DNA of 64,000 nt, taken from positions 83,421 through 147,420 of the forward strand of contig JAFMVD010000004.1 in the NCBI GenBank assembly GCA_025499625.1. The letters are read 5' to 3'. The notes under the pieces are model-generated. The model was not told where the DNA came from, did no database searches, and saw only the letters and a list, made by a program, of their open reading frames with translations. Both the position numbers and the translations under genes were made by a program. This document shows, piece by piece, positions 51,337 through 61,700 of this stretch. The stretch comes from Carboxylicivirga fragile. Its GTDB lineage: Bacteria; Bacteroidota; Bacteroidia; Bacteroidales; Marinilabiliaceae. Each line of letters begins with the position of its first letter. The first letter of the stretch is position 1.

Positions 51337-54300
51337 ATGAAAAAGATTATTCCTATAATATCACTTTTACTCATAATGGCACAAGCCGCATTTGCTCAAA
51401 AGGCATTGACTGGTACTGTTGTTGACGAGAAAGGTGAATCTATTCCTGGTGTTAATGTAATGATTAAAGGCACCATGAACGGAACAATAACGGATATGGA
51501 AGGATCATATCATCTTGAAGTAAAAAACAACAATGCTGTTCTTATTTATTCCTTTATCGGTTATCTGACCAAAGAAGAAACTGTTGGAAAGCGTAATGAA
51601 ATTGATGTAATGATGCAGCCGGAGGTGGAATTAATCGATGAGGTTGTAGCTGTTGGTTATAACACCGTTCGGAAAAAGGATGTAACTGGTGCTGTGGCTC
51701 AAGTTAAGGCCAGTGATCTAGTAAAGAGCCCGGTAACTAACTACGATCAGGCTTTGGCAGGACGTGTAGCTGGCGTTCAGGTGTCAGCGGCAGATGGAAC
51801 ACCCGGTGAAGGATTAAATATTGTCATTCGTGGCGGAAACTCTATTACAGGTGATAACTCACCTTTATATGTGATCGATGGTATTCCAATGGAAGATTTC
51901 GATCCTGCGAGTATCAGTTCACATGATATTAAAGACTTTGATGTGCTTAAAGATGCATCTGCTTCTGCAATTTATGGATCTCGAGGTGCAAACGGTGTTA
52001 TTTTGATAACTACGAAAGATGGTAAGGAAGACGGGACTACTGAAGTTTCACTAAACTCTTCTGCTGCTTTGCAATATATTCCAGGTCGCTTGCAAGTAAT
52101 GAATCCCTATCAGTATGTAACCTTATTGGAAGAAGTTAATACACAAAAAGGCGGAACGTATCTTGATAATTTTAATGAATTTTGGCAAGATCCTGCGTTG
52201 TACACTGATGAAGCAATGGCTGCCAGAGGTGAATCGCCAGTGAGTTGGCAGGATGAGATTATGAATCAGGCATGGATGCAAAATCATAACTTGTCAATTC
52301 GTAGTGGTAACAAAACAACAAACTTTGCTTATTCAATTGATTTTGTTGATCAGGATGGAACCTTGTTAAACACAGGTTTTAATAAAATTAACAACAATTT
52401 CAAATTCAACCACCGCATTAACAAGAAAGTGCAAATGGGTGGATACATCAACTATTCATATATCAAACGTTCTGGTTTAAATATCTCAGGAAATAATAGA
52501 AATAGTATTATTCGTGATGCCATTACTTTTAGACCGGTAAGCCCAATAGTGGATGATGGGCGTGATGATGGTTTAGATACAGAGGATCCTAATGATTTGC
52601 GTTGGAATCCAGTCAAAACATTAGAAAATACAGATCGTTATACACGCCAAGATGTGGTGCGTGGGAATCTATATTTAAATTATGATATTATAAAAGGCCT
52701 ACGTTTACGCCTAACAGGAAGCTACCAAATTGATAATCGTAAAGAGTCTTTATTCTTTATGGAAGATACCTATCAAGGAACACGTGGTATTGATGGAATT
52801 AATGGGACTTTAACAGATCGTCGTAATCAAATGATGTTAACCTCTAATACCTTGACTTACAAGAAAACTCTTGCTTCAAGTCATAAGATTACGGCAATGG
52901 GTGGTTTTGAGGCACAGAAGCGAGATAGCGAATATTTTAGAGCGAAGAATAAGGAGATGCCTTTTGATGATTTTGGAACCGATAAGTTAGAGATTGGTCT
53001 TTTGCCTGATGCACCTGAATCGTATGCAGGAGGAAACACCATGGTATCTGCATTTGGTAGTTTAAATTATGGATATAAAGGTAAATATCTTGTAACACTT
53101 AACTATCGTGCAGATGGTTCTTCTAAATTTAATGCTGATAATCGTTGGGGATATTTCCCATCAGCTGCTGTTGCTTGGCGCCTAATTGAAGAAGATTTTA
53201 TTCGCAATTTGAATGCTTTTTCAAATCTAAAAGTAAGAGGTGGTTGGGGTATAACAGGTAATAACCGAATTAGTGATTTTGCAGCTTATTCACAATTAGA
53301 CTATAATGAATATAGTGGTTACAATTTCAATAATCAATATAATCTGGGTATCTATCATCAAAACCTGGCTTCATCTGATTTAAAATGGGAAACCACTGCA
53401 CAAATTAATGTAGGTTTGGATCTTGGCTTTGTAAACAATCGCATTACCGCTACAGCTGATTATTACAAGAAGAATACTACTGATTTGTTGCTAAACGCTG
53501 ATATGTCACCGAGTACAGGATATGGTTCATTGGTTCAGAATGTTGGAGAAGTTGAAAACAGTGGTTTTGAATTTACCTTGAACACAGTAAATGTGCAAAG
53601 AAGAAATTTTAAGTGGAGTAGTTCATTTAATATCTCATTCAATAAGAATAAAACAATTGCGCTTAACTCTGGTCAAGATGCTTTATATACAAATCCGAAC
53701 TGGTATTTCCGCTTTACAGAGCATCAGTATATTACCAAAGTAGGCGAACCGGTTGGTATGATGTATGGATTGCGTTATGATGGTGTTTATCAAATGGACG
53801 ATTTTAATTATGATGCAGTCAGTAATAAGTATATTCTTAAAGATGGTATTCCTGATAATGGGCGTGGAGTAGCTCCAGGTAGTATTAAATACATCGATCA
53901 GGATGGAAATGGAACAATTAATGAATTAGACCGTGTGGTGATTGGTAACCCTCATCCAAAACATTTTGGTGGTTTTACTAATGACTTCCAGTACAAAAAT
54001 TTTGATCTACAGGTATTCTTCCAGTGGAGTTATGGAAATGACATATTGAATGCCAATCGTATCATGTTTGAAAGTCCTGGTATTTTAATTGATGATTATA
54101 ACGCACTAGCCCCTGTAGCCAATCGTTGGACACCTAATAATCCATCAAATGAAGTTCACGCAATCAGATTTAATGGTGTTGAAGGTGGTGCTCAGGATGG
54201 TAATTTGGTTTCTGATCGTGTAATCGAGGATGGATCATATATTCGCTTAAAAACAATATCGTTTGGTTACTCTTTTGGGCCTAAAATGCTTAGTCAATTG

Positions 54301-54477
54301 CGAATTAAAAAATGTCGTATATATGTGGCAGGTCAAAACTTGTTGACTTGGACTAAATATTCAGGTTATGATCCGGAAGTTTCTGTTGGAAGATATGGCG
54401 CCTTAACACCTGGATTAGATTATTCAGCTTATCCAATCAGTGCTACGATTAGTGGCGGTATTGAATTGAAGTTTTAA
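51337..54477 (+). CDS. SusC-like TonB-dependent outer-membrane importer
   Basis: A 1046-residue barrel. Signal (1-20), a carboxypeptidase-like regulatory domain (about 22-95: LTGTVVDEKGESIPGVNVMI), the SusC signature region EVVAVGYNTVRKKDVTGAV as the TonB box area, a plug with PLYVIDGIPM and GSRGANGVILITTK, then the beta-barrel ending in GGIELKF. SusC proteins import oligosaccharides across the outer membrane together with SusD lid lipoproteins. In this locus it should take up chondroitin/dermatan fragments. The SusD gene starts 27 bases later. Confidence 0.95.
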   Translation: MKKIIPIISLLLIMAQAAFAQKALTGTVVDEKGESIPGVNVMIKGTMNGTITDMEGSYHLEVKNNNAVLIYSFIGYLTKEETVGKRNEIDVMMQPEVELIDEVVAVGYNTVRKKDVTGAVAQVKASDLVKSPVTNYDQALAGRVAGVQVSAADGTPGEGLNIVIRGGNSITGDNSPLYVIDGIPMEDFDPASISSHDIKDFDVLKDASASAIYGSRGANGVILITTKDGKEDGTTEVSLNSSAALQYIPGRLQVMNPYQYVTLLEEVNTQKGGTYLDNFNEFWQDPALYTDEAMAARGESPVSWQDEIMNQAWMQNHNLSIRSGNKTTNFAYSIDFVDQDGTLLNTGFNKINNNFKFNHRINKKVQMGGYINYSYIKRSGLNISGNNRNSIIRDAITFRPVSPIVDDGRDDGLDTEDPNDLRWNPVKTLENTDRYTRQDVVRGNLYLNYDIIKGLRLRLTGSYQIDNRKESLFFMEDTYQGTRGIDGINGTLTDRRNQMMLTSNTLTYKKTLASSHKITAMGGFEAQKRDSEYFRAKNKEMPFDDFGTDKLEIGLLPDAPESYAGGNTMVSAFGSLNYGYKGKYLVTLNYRADGSSKFNADNRWGYFPSAAVAWRLIEEDFIRNLNAFSNLKVRGGWGITGNNRISDFAAYSQLDYNEYSGYNFNNQYNLGIYHQNLASSDLKWETTAQINVGLDLGFVNNRITATADYYKKNTTDLLLNADMSPSTGYGSLVQNVGEVENSGFEFTLNTVNVQRRNFKWSSSFNISFNKNKTIALNSGQDALYTNPNWYFRFTEHQYITKVGEPVGMMYGLRYDGVYQMDDFNYDAVSNKYILKDGIPDNGRGVAPGSIKYIDQDGNGTINELDRVVIGNPHPKHFGGFTNDFQYKNFDLQVFFQWSYGNDILNANRIMFESPGILIDDYNALAPVANRWTPNNPSNEVHAIRFNGVEGGAQDGNLVSDRVIEDGSYIRLKTISFGYSFGPKMLSQLRIKKCRIYVAGQNLLTWTKYSGYDPEVSVGRYGALTPGLDYSAYPISATISGGIELKF

Positions 54478-54504
54478 TTTTTTGGATGTCAAAAATAATT
54501 AATA

Positions 54505-56139
54505 ATGAAGACAATAAATAAAAATATTTTATTCTTTATAATGTTCGCATCCATTGTGTTGGGTGGTACAGCTTGTGAAGATTTTTTGACCGTTAAACCT
54601 AAGTCAAGTTGGGTTACTGAAAGTTTTTATGAAAGTAAAAGCGATGTTAAACTTGGATTAGCTGGTATTTACAGTTATTTGGGTAATAGGGGCGAACTTT
54701 ACGGTCAAATGATTCCTGCGAAATTTGAAGGTGGGACGGATGAAATGCTTTATAATCGTACCAATACTAAATGGGCGCAGGCATTGTATATGCACTCATC
54801 TGCAACTTCTGATTTGAAAAATGTATGGCTACAGTTGTATAAGGGAATTGATGCAGCTAATGTATTTATTTCAAAAGTGCCGGATACGCCTGGTCTGACA
54901 GACGAAGAGCGTGCGCAGTTTATGGGGGAAGCTCATTTTATGAGAGCACTTTATTACCTTGATCTTGTTCGTTGGTGGGGGCCAGTGCCGTTACGTATCA
55001 CACCTACCGAAGATATTAACGCTAATAACTTAGCAGCTTCTTCGCGTGAAGATGTTTATGCTCAAATCATTAAAGATTTGGAGTTTGCTGCGGCTAACTT
55101 GAAACATTCAAAGGACATGGAAGAGAATGGACATGCCAACAAAATGGCTGCACATGGTTTGTTAGCGCGTGTTTACTTGACGATGGCTGGTCAGCCACTG
55201 AATCAAACTGATAAGTATGCTAAAGCAATTGAGCATTGCGATGTGATCTTAAATGATGGCTGGCATCAGTTAAATGGGTCTTATAAAGAACATTTTTTGA
55301 GTTATATTCAAAATGGTTATGACCCACAAGAGTCATTGTTCGAAGTAGAGTTTGGAATGCTTCGTGAGCAAGGGATTCGTGAAGATGGACGTATTGGACA
55401 AATCAATGGTATTCGCTTTTCATATTTCCCTAAAGGGGGTGGAACACCTCACTGTTATGCAATGATGCAAGTAGGTGTTAAGCTCATAAATGCTTATGAA
55501 GATGCAGATGAGCGTAAAGACTGGAATGTAGCTAATTTTCAGTGTACTGGTAAATTGGGTAAAATAGCTACCACTTCTAACCAATTGGCGCAGTGGCCTG
55601 GTAAATTCCGCCGTTGGGATATGATAAGTACAGGAAATGTTGTTGGTGGTGATGGTGAGTATGTTGTATTGGAAGATGTTGGTATTCCAGATAAGAATTT
55701 TACCGGTATTAATTATCCAATCCTTCGTTTTGCAGATGTGCTATTGATGAAAGCAGAAGCTGAGAATGAAGTGAATGGACCTTCTGCTGCAATTTCTTAT
55801 TTAGATATGGTAAGAGTACGTGCTGGCATAGGTACAATTGATCCGTCATTGGTGAGTGATAAAACAGCTTTCTTAAAAGAAATTCAAAATGAGCGCTCAA
55901 GAGAGCTTTGTTTTGAAGGTTTGCGTAAGCATGACTTAATTCGTTGGGGTATCTTAGGTGAGACTCTGGATGAATTAGCTGTTATGATTGACGCATCTAA
56001 TGGTAATGTTAAACAAAAGGCTACATTCAAGCGTGCCGGCGAAAATTTTGATCCTGCAAAGCATACTGTTTTGCCTTATCCATTACAAGAAACTACTATG
56101 AATGCATTGTTGGAACAACATGCTGAATGGCAAAATTAG
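54505..56139 (+). CDS. SusD-like surface glycan-binding lipoprotein
   Basis: A 544-residue RagB/SusD protein with lipobox GGTAC. TPR-like helices with FMGEAHFMRALYYLDLVRWW (about 140-160) and the C-terminal SusD signature (YPILRFADVLLMKAEAENEV, RSRELCFEGLRKHDLIRWG) are clear. It forms the lid of the SusC channel and binds the glycan at the cell surface. It immediately follows SusC and is followed by a strong terminator at 56161, so lipoprotein-SusC-SusD form one operon. Confidence 0.95.
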   Translation: MKTINKNILFFIMFASIVLGGTACEDFLTVKPKSSWVTESFYESKSDVKLGLAGIYSYLGNRGELYGQMIPAKFEGGTDEMLYNRTNTKWAQALYMHSSATSDLKNVWLQLYKGIDAANVFISKVPDTPGLTDEERAQFMGEAHFMRALYYLDLVRWWGPVPLRITPTEDINANNLAASSREDVYAQIIKDLEFAAANLKHSKDMEENGHANKMAAHGLLARVYLTMAGQPLNQTDKYAKAIEHCDVILNDGWHQLNGSYKEHFLSYIQNGYDPQESLFEVEFGMLREQGIREDGRIGQINGIRFSYFPKGGGTPHCYAMMQVGVKLINAYEDADERKDWNVANFQCTGKLGKIATTSNQLAQWPGKFRRWDMISTGNVVGGDGEYVVLEDVGIPDKNFTGINYPILRFADVLLMKAEAENEVNGPSAAISYLDMVRVRAGIGTIDPSLVSDKTAFLKEIQNERSRELCFEGLRKHDLIRWGILGETLDELAVMIDASNGNVKQKATFKRAGENFDPAKHTVLPYPLQETTMNALLEQHAEWQN

Positions 56140-56160
56140 AGTTCGATATTTTATTGCTTT

Positions 56161-56188
56161 AAAAGGCTCCCTTATGGGGGCCTTTTTT
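56161..56188 (+). terminator. Terminator after SusD
   Basis: AAAAGGCTCCC (56161-56171), loop TTAT, GGGGGCCTTTT (56176-56186), T tail. An 11-base stem with one G-T pair. Confidence 0.85.
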
Positions 56189-56367
56189 ATTGGTTTATTT
56201 TGGAGGTAAAGCGAATAATATTAGCCTATTGGGTGTTGGGTAAAGTGTATTTTTGATTCAGATGATATTGGTGAGTGGAGTATGTTGGTCGAATAAGAAA
56301 AATAATTAATGTTAACCTCTTCTAAAAACTAAAATATACCTAAATCAGAAATTTAAAAAATCTTAAA

Positions 56368-57546
56368 ATGAAAACAATGTATTTATGCTTATTGGCCTTT
56401 GCTCTAATTAACCTAAGTTGCGATCAAGCTACTGTAACTATTGTTCCAGAGAAAGAAGTTCAATTAAAGTCGATTTCTAATTTAACTATTGAAACAGGTA
56501 TGGATATGGCACAAATAAATAGTGTTATATCTTCAGCATCATCAGGTCAAACGGTATGGGTGGAACCTGGAACCTATGTCATTAATGGAAAATTGAAATT
56601 TAAAAATGGGATAACGCTTAAGAATGTGTCGTCGACACCTGTTTTTGATGCCACAGGTAATACCAGTCGGTTGTTAGAAATGTATTACTCTAGTGGCTTT
56701 GATAATTGTGTTGTTGACGGTATTGAATTTCATAATATTCGATTCAGAATAGCAGATGCGGTAAATGTACAGTTCGTAAATTGTATTTTCGATCATGGTG
56801 TTCGCATGGCTGGAACAGACAAGAAGTATCTTAAGGATGCCTATGTGCACTTTTTAAGAGTTGAAGAAGGCTTGATTGATGCTTGTACTTTTTCGCGCCG
56901 TGAAGGAAATAGTGGACGAGGAGTGTACAATGCTAAATCAACGGCGGTTAGTATTACCAATAATACCTTTGGTGATGGTGGAGCAACGGGTTACTTTACA
57001 ACGGCCATTAACGATAACAGTGCCGAATCATACATTGCCAATAATCAGGTTCACCGCATTGAATCGTGGGTTAATAAAGCTGAGACAGATCATGGCATGT
57101 ATTGCCATAGTTTTCATGCTTTACAAATTATTGGCAACACCATTTCAGGTTGGCCAGCTGACGCCTCGGGTGGAGCAATAAAGGCTCGAAATGGCGATGA
57201 GTTGCTTATTCAAGATAATGTAATGAACACATCAGGGATATTGCTATATACATACAAGCATAGCACTCAACCATACTTGAATAATGTAATTGTTGAAAAT
57301 AATTTTATTAACGTAGCTGGCCCAGCAAATGATTTATACCATGGAATTGGTTATTGGCGCAATACGCCTGATGGTAGTGAGTTGTCCATTCGAATCGCTA
57401 ATAACGAATTGTCAAATGGTACCATTAAAGCTTCATTTGGAAGTTTGGTAGTGGGCGATTTTAATGCCGCTGGAGGTGGCGTGTTTAACAATGACATTAG
57501 CACAATGAATCTAAAAAGTGGCATTAACCAGTCAGGTAATTATTAA
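56368..57546 (+). CDS. Beta-helix lipoprotein (putative polysaccharide lyase)
   Basis: A 392-residue lipoprotein (signal ending INLSC). Right-handed parallel beta-helix repeats run through most of it: NVQFVNCIFDHGV, GLIDACTFSRREGN, AVSITNNTFGDGG, LQIIGNTISGWPA, LIQDNVMNTSGIL, VIVENNFIN. DHGMYCHSFHAL and SGGAIKARNGDEL hold conserved His, Lys and Arg that could be catalytic, as in beta-helix lyases (PL6/PL31 types), though I cannot place it in a numbered family. It has its own terminators before and after, and sits between SusCD and the T9SS protein of the glycan locus. Possibly a lyase with an unrecognised specificity. Confidence 0.65.
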   Translation: MKTMYLCLLAFALINLSCDQATVTIVPEKEVQLKSISNLTIETGMDMAQINSVISSASSGQTVWVEPGTYVINGKLKFKNGITLKNVSSTPVFDATGNTSRLLEMYYSSGFDNCVVDGIEFHNIRFRIADAVNVQFVNCIFDHGVRMAGTDKKYLKDAYVHFLRVEEGLIDACTFSRREGNSGRGVYNAKSTAVSITNNTFGDGGATGYFTTAINDNSAESYIANNQVHRIESWVNKAETDHGMYCHSFHALQIIGNTISGWPADASGGAIKARNGDELLIQDNVMNTSGILLYTYKHSTQPYLNNVIVENNFINVAGPANDLYHGIGYWRNTPDGSELSIRIANNELSNGTIKASFGSLVVGDFNAAGGGVFNNDISTMNLKSGINQSGNY

Positions 57547-57569
57547 TTTCAAATAAAGTTAGAATAGGT

Positions 57570-57606
57570 AAGGTGCACTCGAATATAAATTTGTGTGCGC
57601 CTTTTT
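57570..57606 (+). terminator. Terminator after the beta-helix gene
   Basis: AAGGTGCAC (57570-57578) pairs with GTGCGCCTT (57595-57603), one G-T pair, then TTT. Nine-base stem with a 16-base loop. Confidence 0.7.
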
Positions 57607-57711
57607 AATGTTCAGTTAAACAGTTGGATGTAGAGGTTTATTTAATAGGCAAGTGAACAATATTGACCCTTGTTTTGAACAATTCAGTCCGTTGGATAGG
57701 CCAGAAGTGAA

Positions 57712-57719
57712 TATTTTTG
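57712..57719 (+). promoter_or_regulatory. -7 element TATTTTTG before the T9SS protein
   Basis: TATTTTTG fits TAnnTTTG and lies 35 bases before the start at 57755. TTGG at 57692-57695 is at a suitable -33 distance. Other sequence nearby shows no operator. Confidence 0.4.
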
Positions 57720-57754
57720 AAACAAATTAAATTAACAATTAAATCTATGTTATT

Positions 57755-58663
57755 ATGAAGAAATTTTTACTATTAGGTATTGTTTTGTTTTATGTAGGTG
57801 TAGTGTTTGCCCAAGAGGTCGAGATTTTTTATCCAGATTTACAATATGATACAAATAAAGGATTTACTAAAAATCATGTTCTTATTGGATCTGCCGAGGC
57901 TGATCTGTGGAAGCGAGGAACTACGGGTTTACCTGCTGAAAGCGAACTGGGCTATACTAGAACTGGAAATCAAACTATGTTATCTAGTAAAGGGTATGGA
58001 GGAGTAGATGCTGCTTATGATATAACAGATACCTATGCTGTCATTGATGCGGTTGATTTATCTGTTCATCCTCAAAGTAAGCATTTTAAGTTGACGTTTT
58101 TTAATAAAGCTCAATATGCTCTCGCAAACAATTCTGTTTTTACCGTTTTGTTATCTGAGAATTATGCTGGAGATCCTACAACAGCTACTTGGACTGATGT
58201 TACGAGTCAGGTGGATAAGTTTGATGATGATGTTACCTATGATGGAAATTGGACAAAATCTACTTTGAATCTAAATTCGTGGAAAGCTGCAACTAATTTA
58301 GTTTTGGCGTTTAGGTATCAGGTAACGCAGGCTGGTGTTGTTGATAAAACTGAGCCAGGTGTTGATAGACCAGGTTTGTGGAGAGTTTGTGAAGTGAGGT
58401 TTACTTATAGTGATACTCCTACAGCTATTGGAGATGTTGAAATTGATGGCGCTTTGTTTTCACCGAACCCAGCTTATAGTGTTATTAATTTAAGCGAAAG
58501 AGTTGATGCTGTAGAGATTTATAATATTAATGGTGGTAAAGTTAAGTCTATCAATAATATTAATGGAATGGTTGATGTTTCAGAATTACAGTCAGGTGTG
58601 TATTTCTTACAAATGAAGTTAGATTCAGGTGTAATAAAGACAGCTAAGATGCTGAAAAAATAA
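57755..58663 (+). CDS. Secreted protein with T9SS type A sorting tail
   Basis: A 302-residue protein with a signal peptide ending VVFAQ. It has a jelly-roll-like domain of the DUF5017/choice-of-anchor type (about 25-215: VIDAVDLSVHPQSKHFKLTF, WTKSTLNLNSWKAATNLVLA, GLWRVCEVRFTY) and a C-terminal T9SS type A tail (about 230-302: FSPNPAYSVINL, ELQSGVYFLQMKL, TAKMLKK). The tail directs secretion through the type IX system to the surface. The domain suggests glycan binding or adhesion. It stands just before the T9SS-tagged PL8 enzyme, which it may assist. Confidence 0.75.
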   Translation: MKKFLLLGIVLFYVGVVFAQEVEIFYPDLQYDTNKGFTKNHVLIGSAEADLWKRGTTGLPAESELGYTRTGNQTMLSSKGYGGVDAAYDITDTYAVIDAVDLSVHPQSKHFKLTFFNKAQYALANNSVFTVLLSENYAGDPTTATWTDVTSQVDKFDDDVTYDGNWTKSTLNLNSWKAATNLVLAFRYQVTQAGVVDKTEPGVDRPGLWRVCEVRFTYSDTPTAIGDVEIDGALFSPNPAYSVINLSERVDAVEIYNINGGKVKSINNINGMVDVSELQSGVYFLQMKLDSGVIKTAKMLKK

Positions 58664-58694
58664 GAATTGTTTATACACTGAATGTAGTGTAATT

Positions 58695-58722
58695 AAAGCC
58701 TTGTCTACGCAGGGCTTTTTTT
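58695..58722 (+). terminator. Terminator after the T9SS protein
   Basis: AAAGCCTTG (58695-58703), loop TCTACG, CAGGGCTTT (58710-58718), then T. Nine-base stem, T7 tail. Confidence 0.85.
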
Positions 58723-58794
58723 AAATTTAATAAATGTTGTAGTTCTTTTCTTTGAAAAGTGCCGACCTGAAAAAATACTAAAGAATATTATCGG

Positions 58795-61700
58795 ATGAAA
58801 ACGACGCTGTCAATATTTTTCCTGCTCTTCACACTTTTATTGTCGGCTCAAAACTATTTGGGTCTTGAAGGTTCCGTGCCTTCAAACTGGACAGGTAGTA
58901 CTCTTTCCATCTCGCCTGATCATTATAAGATGGGGACGCAATCAGTAAAATGGAATTGGAATCCTGGTGCCCAAATTAGTATTGACAATCCATCGGGCAT
59001 GGCTACGGCTTGCCATGAGTACAAAGGCGGTATGATGCTTTGGATTTATAATGAGGTGGCAAAAGATGCTGATCTTACGTTCGAATATAAGGATGCATCA
59101 AATACCGTTCAGTATCATTTTAATTACCACCTTAACTTTACAGGCTGGCGTGCGTGTTGGATTCGTTTTGATGAAGATATGTACGGTAGCAAGGCCAATA
59201 AGAATTTAGCAACAATGCATATAAAGGCGCCAACATTAAGTTCTGGTGGTGTATTGTATTTCGATCGCATGAAGTTTCCTTCTGGGCGCGTACACGACCG
59301 TGTAACGCCTGATGCTCAATTACCCTACATTAATCCTGATATGAACCTCAATCATTGGGCAGCATTATGGCACTGGTACTCAACATATATATATGAAACG
59401 GCCTTGCCGGCATCTGTAACAACTGAAGAGTCAGCTGCTTTTGCTGAAATCAGATCGCGAATAAGCTCTTCAATTATTGGTAATGCCCCTTCTTCATCGC
59501 GTATTACAGCAATGCGCAATGAGTTTGCTGCTCTTAATATTCAACGAAATGGAGATAATATTACAGGAAATGCATTTGTTTCGGCCGACGAATATGATGC
59601 TTCAAATAATGATAAACGCCTGAATGATTTAGATGCCCTAATTTACGATATGGCTAAGGCATGGCATCATAATCAAGAGGCGGGATTTGATCAAATGATT
59701 ATCGACATGTTGGATTGGTTATATGATCAGGGTTTAGCTGTAGGTAGTGGCTTAGGAACAAATCATCATTATGGATACCAATTCCGGAATTTCCCCAAAG
59801 CTATCTTTCTAATGAAAGAAATGCTTAAAACGAATAATAAACTACAGCCTGCCATCGAAATGTTACAATATTGGACCGGTATTCAGGAAATGCGTCAATC
59901 ACCTGGGGTCGAAAATTTTCAAGGTATTGTAGATACTTGGAATACTAAATTGTCTGGACGCTTAATGGCTATATTATTGCCTGATGATTCGCCTGAGGTG
60001 GCACGAGATATGGAGGCATATTCTAATTGGGTGAGTGCCGTTATGCAACATAGTGTTGGAACAAAAGGTGGCATCAAACCCGATGGATCTGGATTTCATC
60101 ATGGTATGCATTATGCAGGTTATTTGAATGGTGGTTATTCTGGATTGGGCGACGTGCTTCGGTATGTTGGAGGTACAATGTATAATTTATCAAGCGAAGC
60201 CAGAGCTAATTTTAAAAAGGGCTTGTTAGTTCATATGTGGACAGCAAATGAGCGTTCTTTTGTAAGTAGTATCTCTGGCCGTCACCCATTAAATCAAAAT
60301 TTTAGTAATGGAGTTGTAAAGGCATTGGGTTATCTTGCTAAAGCCTCAAGTCCTATTGATCAGGAATTAGCTGGTCAATACATGCGCCTGGCATCTTCTT
60401 CCGATGATCTTTATATTGAATTTCAAGGTATGGGCGTTCGCCCGTCGATTGTTCCGGTAGGCAATAAAAGCATTAATTATGCTGCCTTAAACTTGCATCG
60501 TAGGGATAACTGGTTGGTAGCTACCAAAGGCTTTAATAAAATAGTTACGGGTACCGAAATTTATACTTCTAATAATCGCTATGGCCGTTATCAGAGTTAT
60601 GGAACCGTTCAGGTTTTAGCGTCTGGTAATCCAGTATCAGCAGAAGAGAGTGGTTTTGTTTTAAACGGTTGGGATTGGAATCGTTTTTCGGGAGCAACTA
60701 CAATACATTTACCATATGATAAGCTCAATTACAGTGGTGGAAATTTGAATGAACGTTCCCATAACGAAGAGTTTGCAGGAGCCTGTTCACTTGAGGATAA
60801 TGGCATTTGGGGCATGAAATTGGATGAAAACAATTACACCAATTATACCGATGATTTTGTAGCTCGAAAATCAGTTTTTGCTTTCGATAATCGGATTATC
60901 CTTTTGGGAAGTGGAATTAGTAATTCCAATAGTCAACGTAATACCGAAACTACTTTATTTCAATCACACCTGGCCAATACTTTCGATGTAATTCGTTTAA
61001 ATGATGAGCAGTTAAGCCAGTTTCCACTTCAACGAACAGAATCAGTTGCTTCGCCTATAACTATTCTAGACACAAAGGGTATTGGTTATTATCTGCCAAT
61101 GGGGACTGTTAATATTTCGAAGGCTAATCAGGAGTCGCGTAATAATAAGAATAAGGCAGTGAATAATGGTGATTTTGCATCAGCATGGATTGATCACGGC
61201 AAAGCACCCACCAATGCTGAATACGAATACGCCATGTTGATTCAAACATCATCAGCAGATCTTAATGCCTTTAAAGCAGACATGGCTTTGCCAACAACTG
61301 CACCTTATGAGGTGAAGCGTAAAGATAACATTGCTCATATTGTAAAGGATAAGGTTTCCCAAACAACCGGTTATGTTTTGTTCGAGGCGGCTGATAATAT
61401 TTCAGACAGTCATATTAAACAAACCAACTATCCTTGTTTAGTTATGGTAAAGGATGTAAATGAACAGCCATTGAAATTATCAATGTCGGATCCTGCCATA
61501 AATATGGAAGCGCCAGCTTCGTTGGTTCACGATGCCATTGCTCAAGAAAGAGAAGTGCAAATTGTATTGAATGGCAGGTATTCATTGGTAGCTCCAAATG
61601 CTAATTGTCAAGTACTAGGTTGGGAAGGCAATACTACGCGCTTATCTTTTACTTGTATACATGGTTTGCCTGTTAATATTGAATTAGAAGAGGGAGCTCC

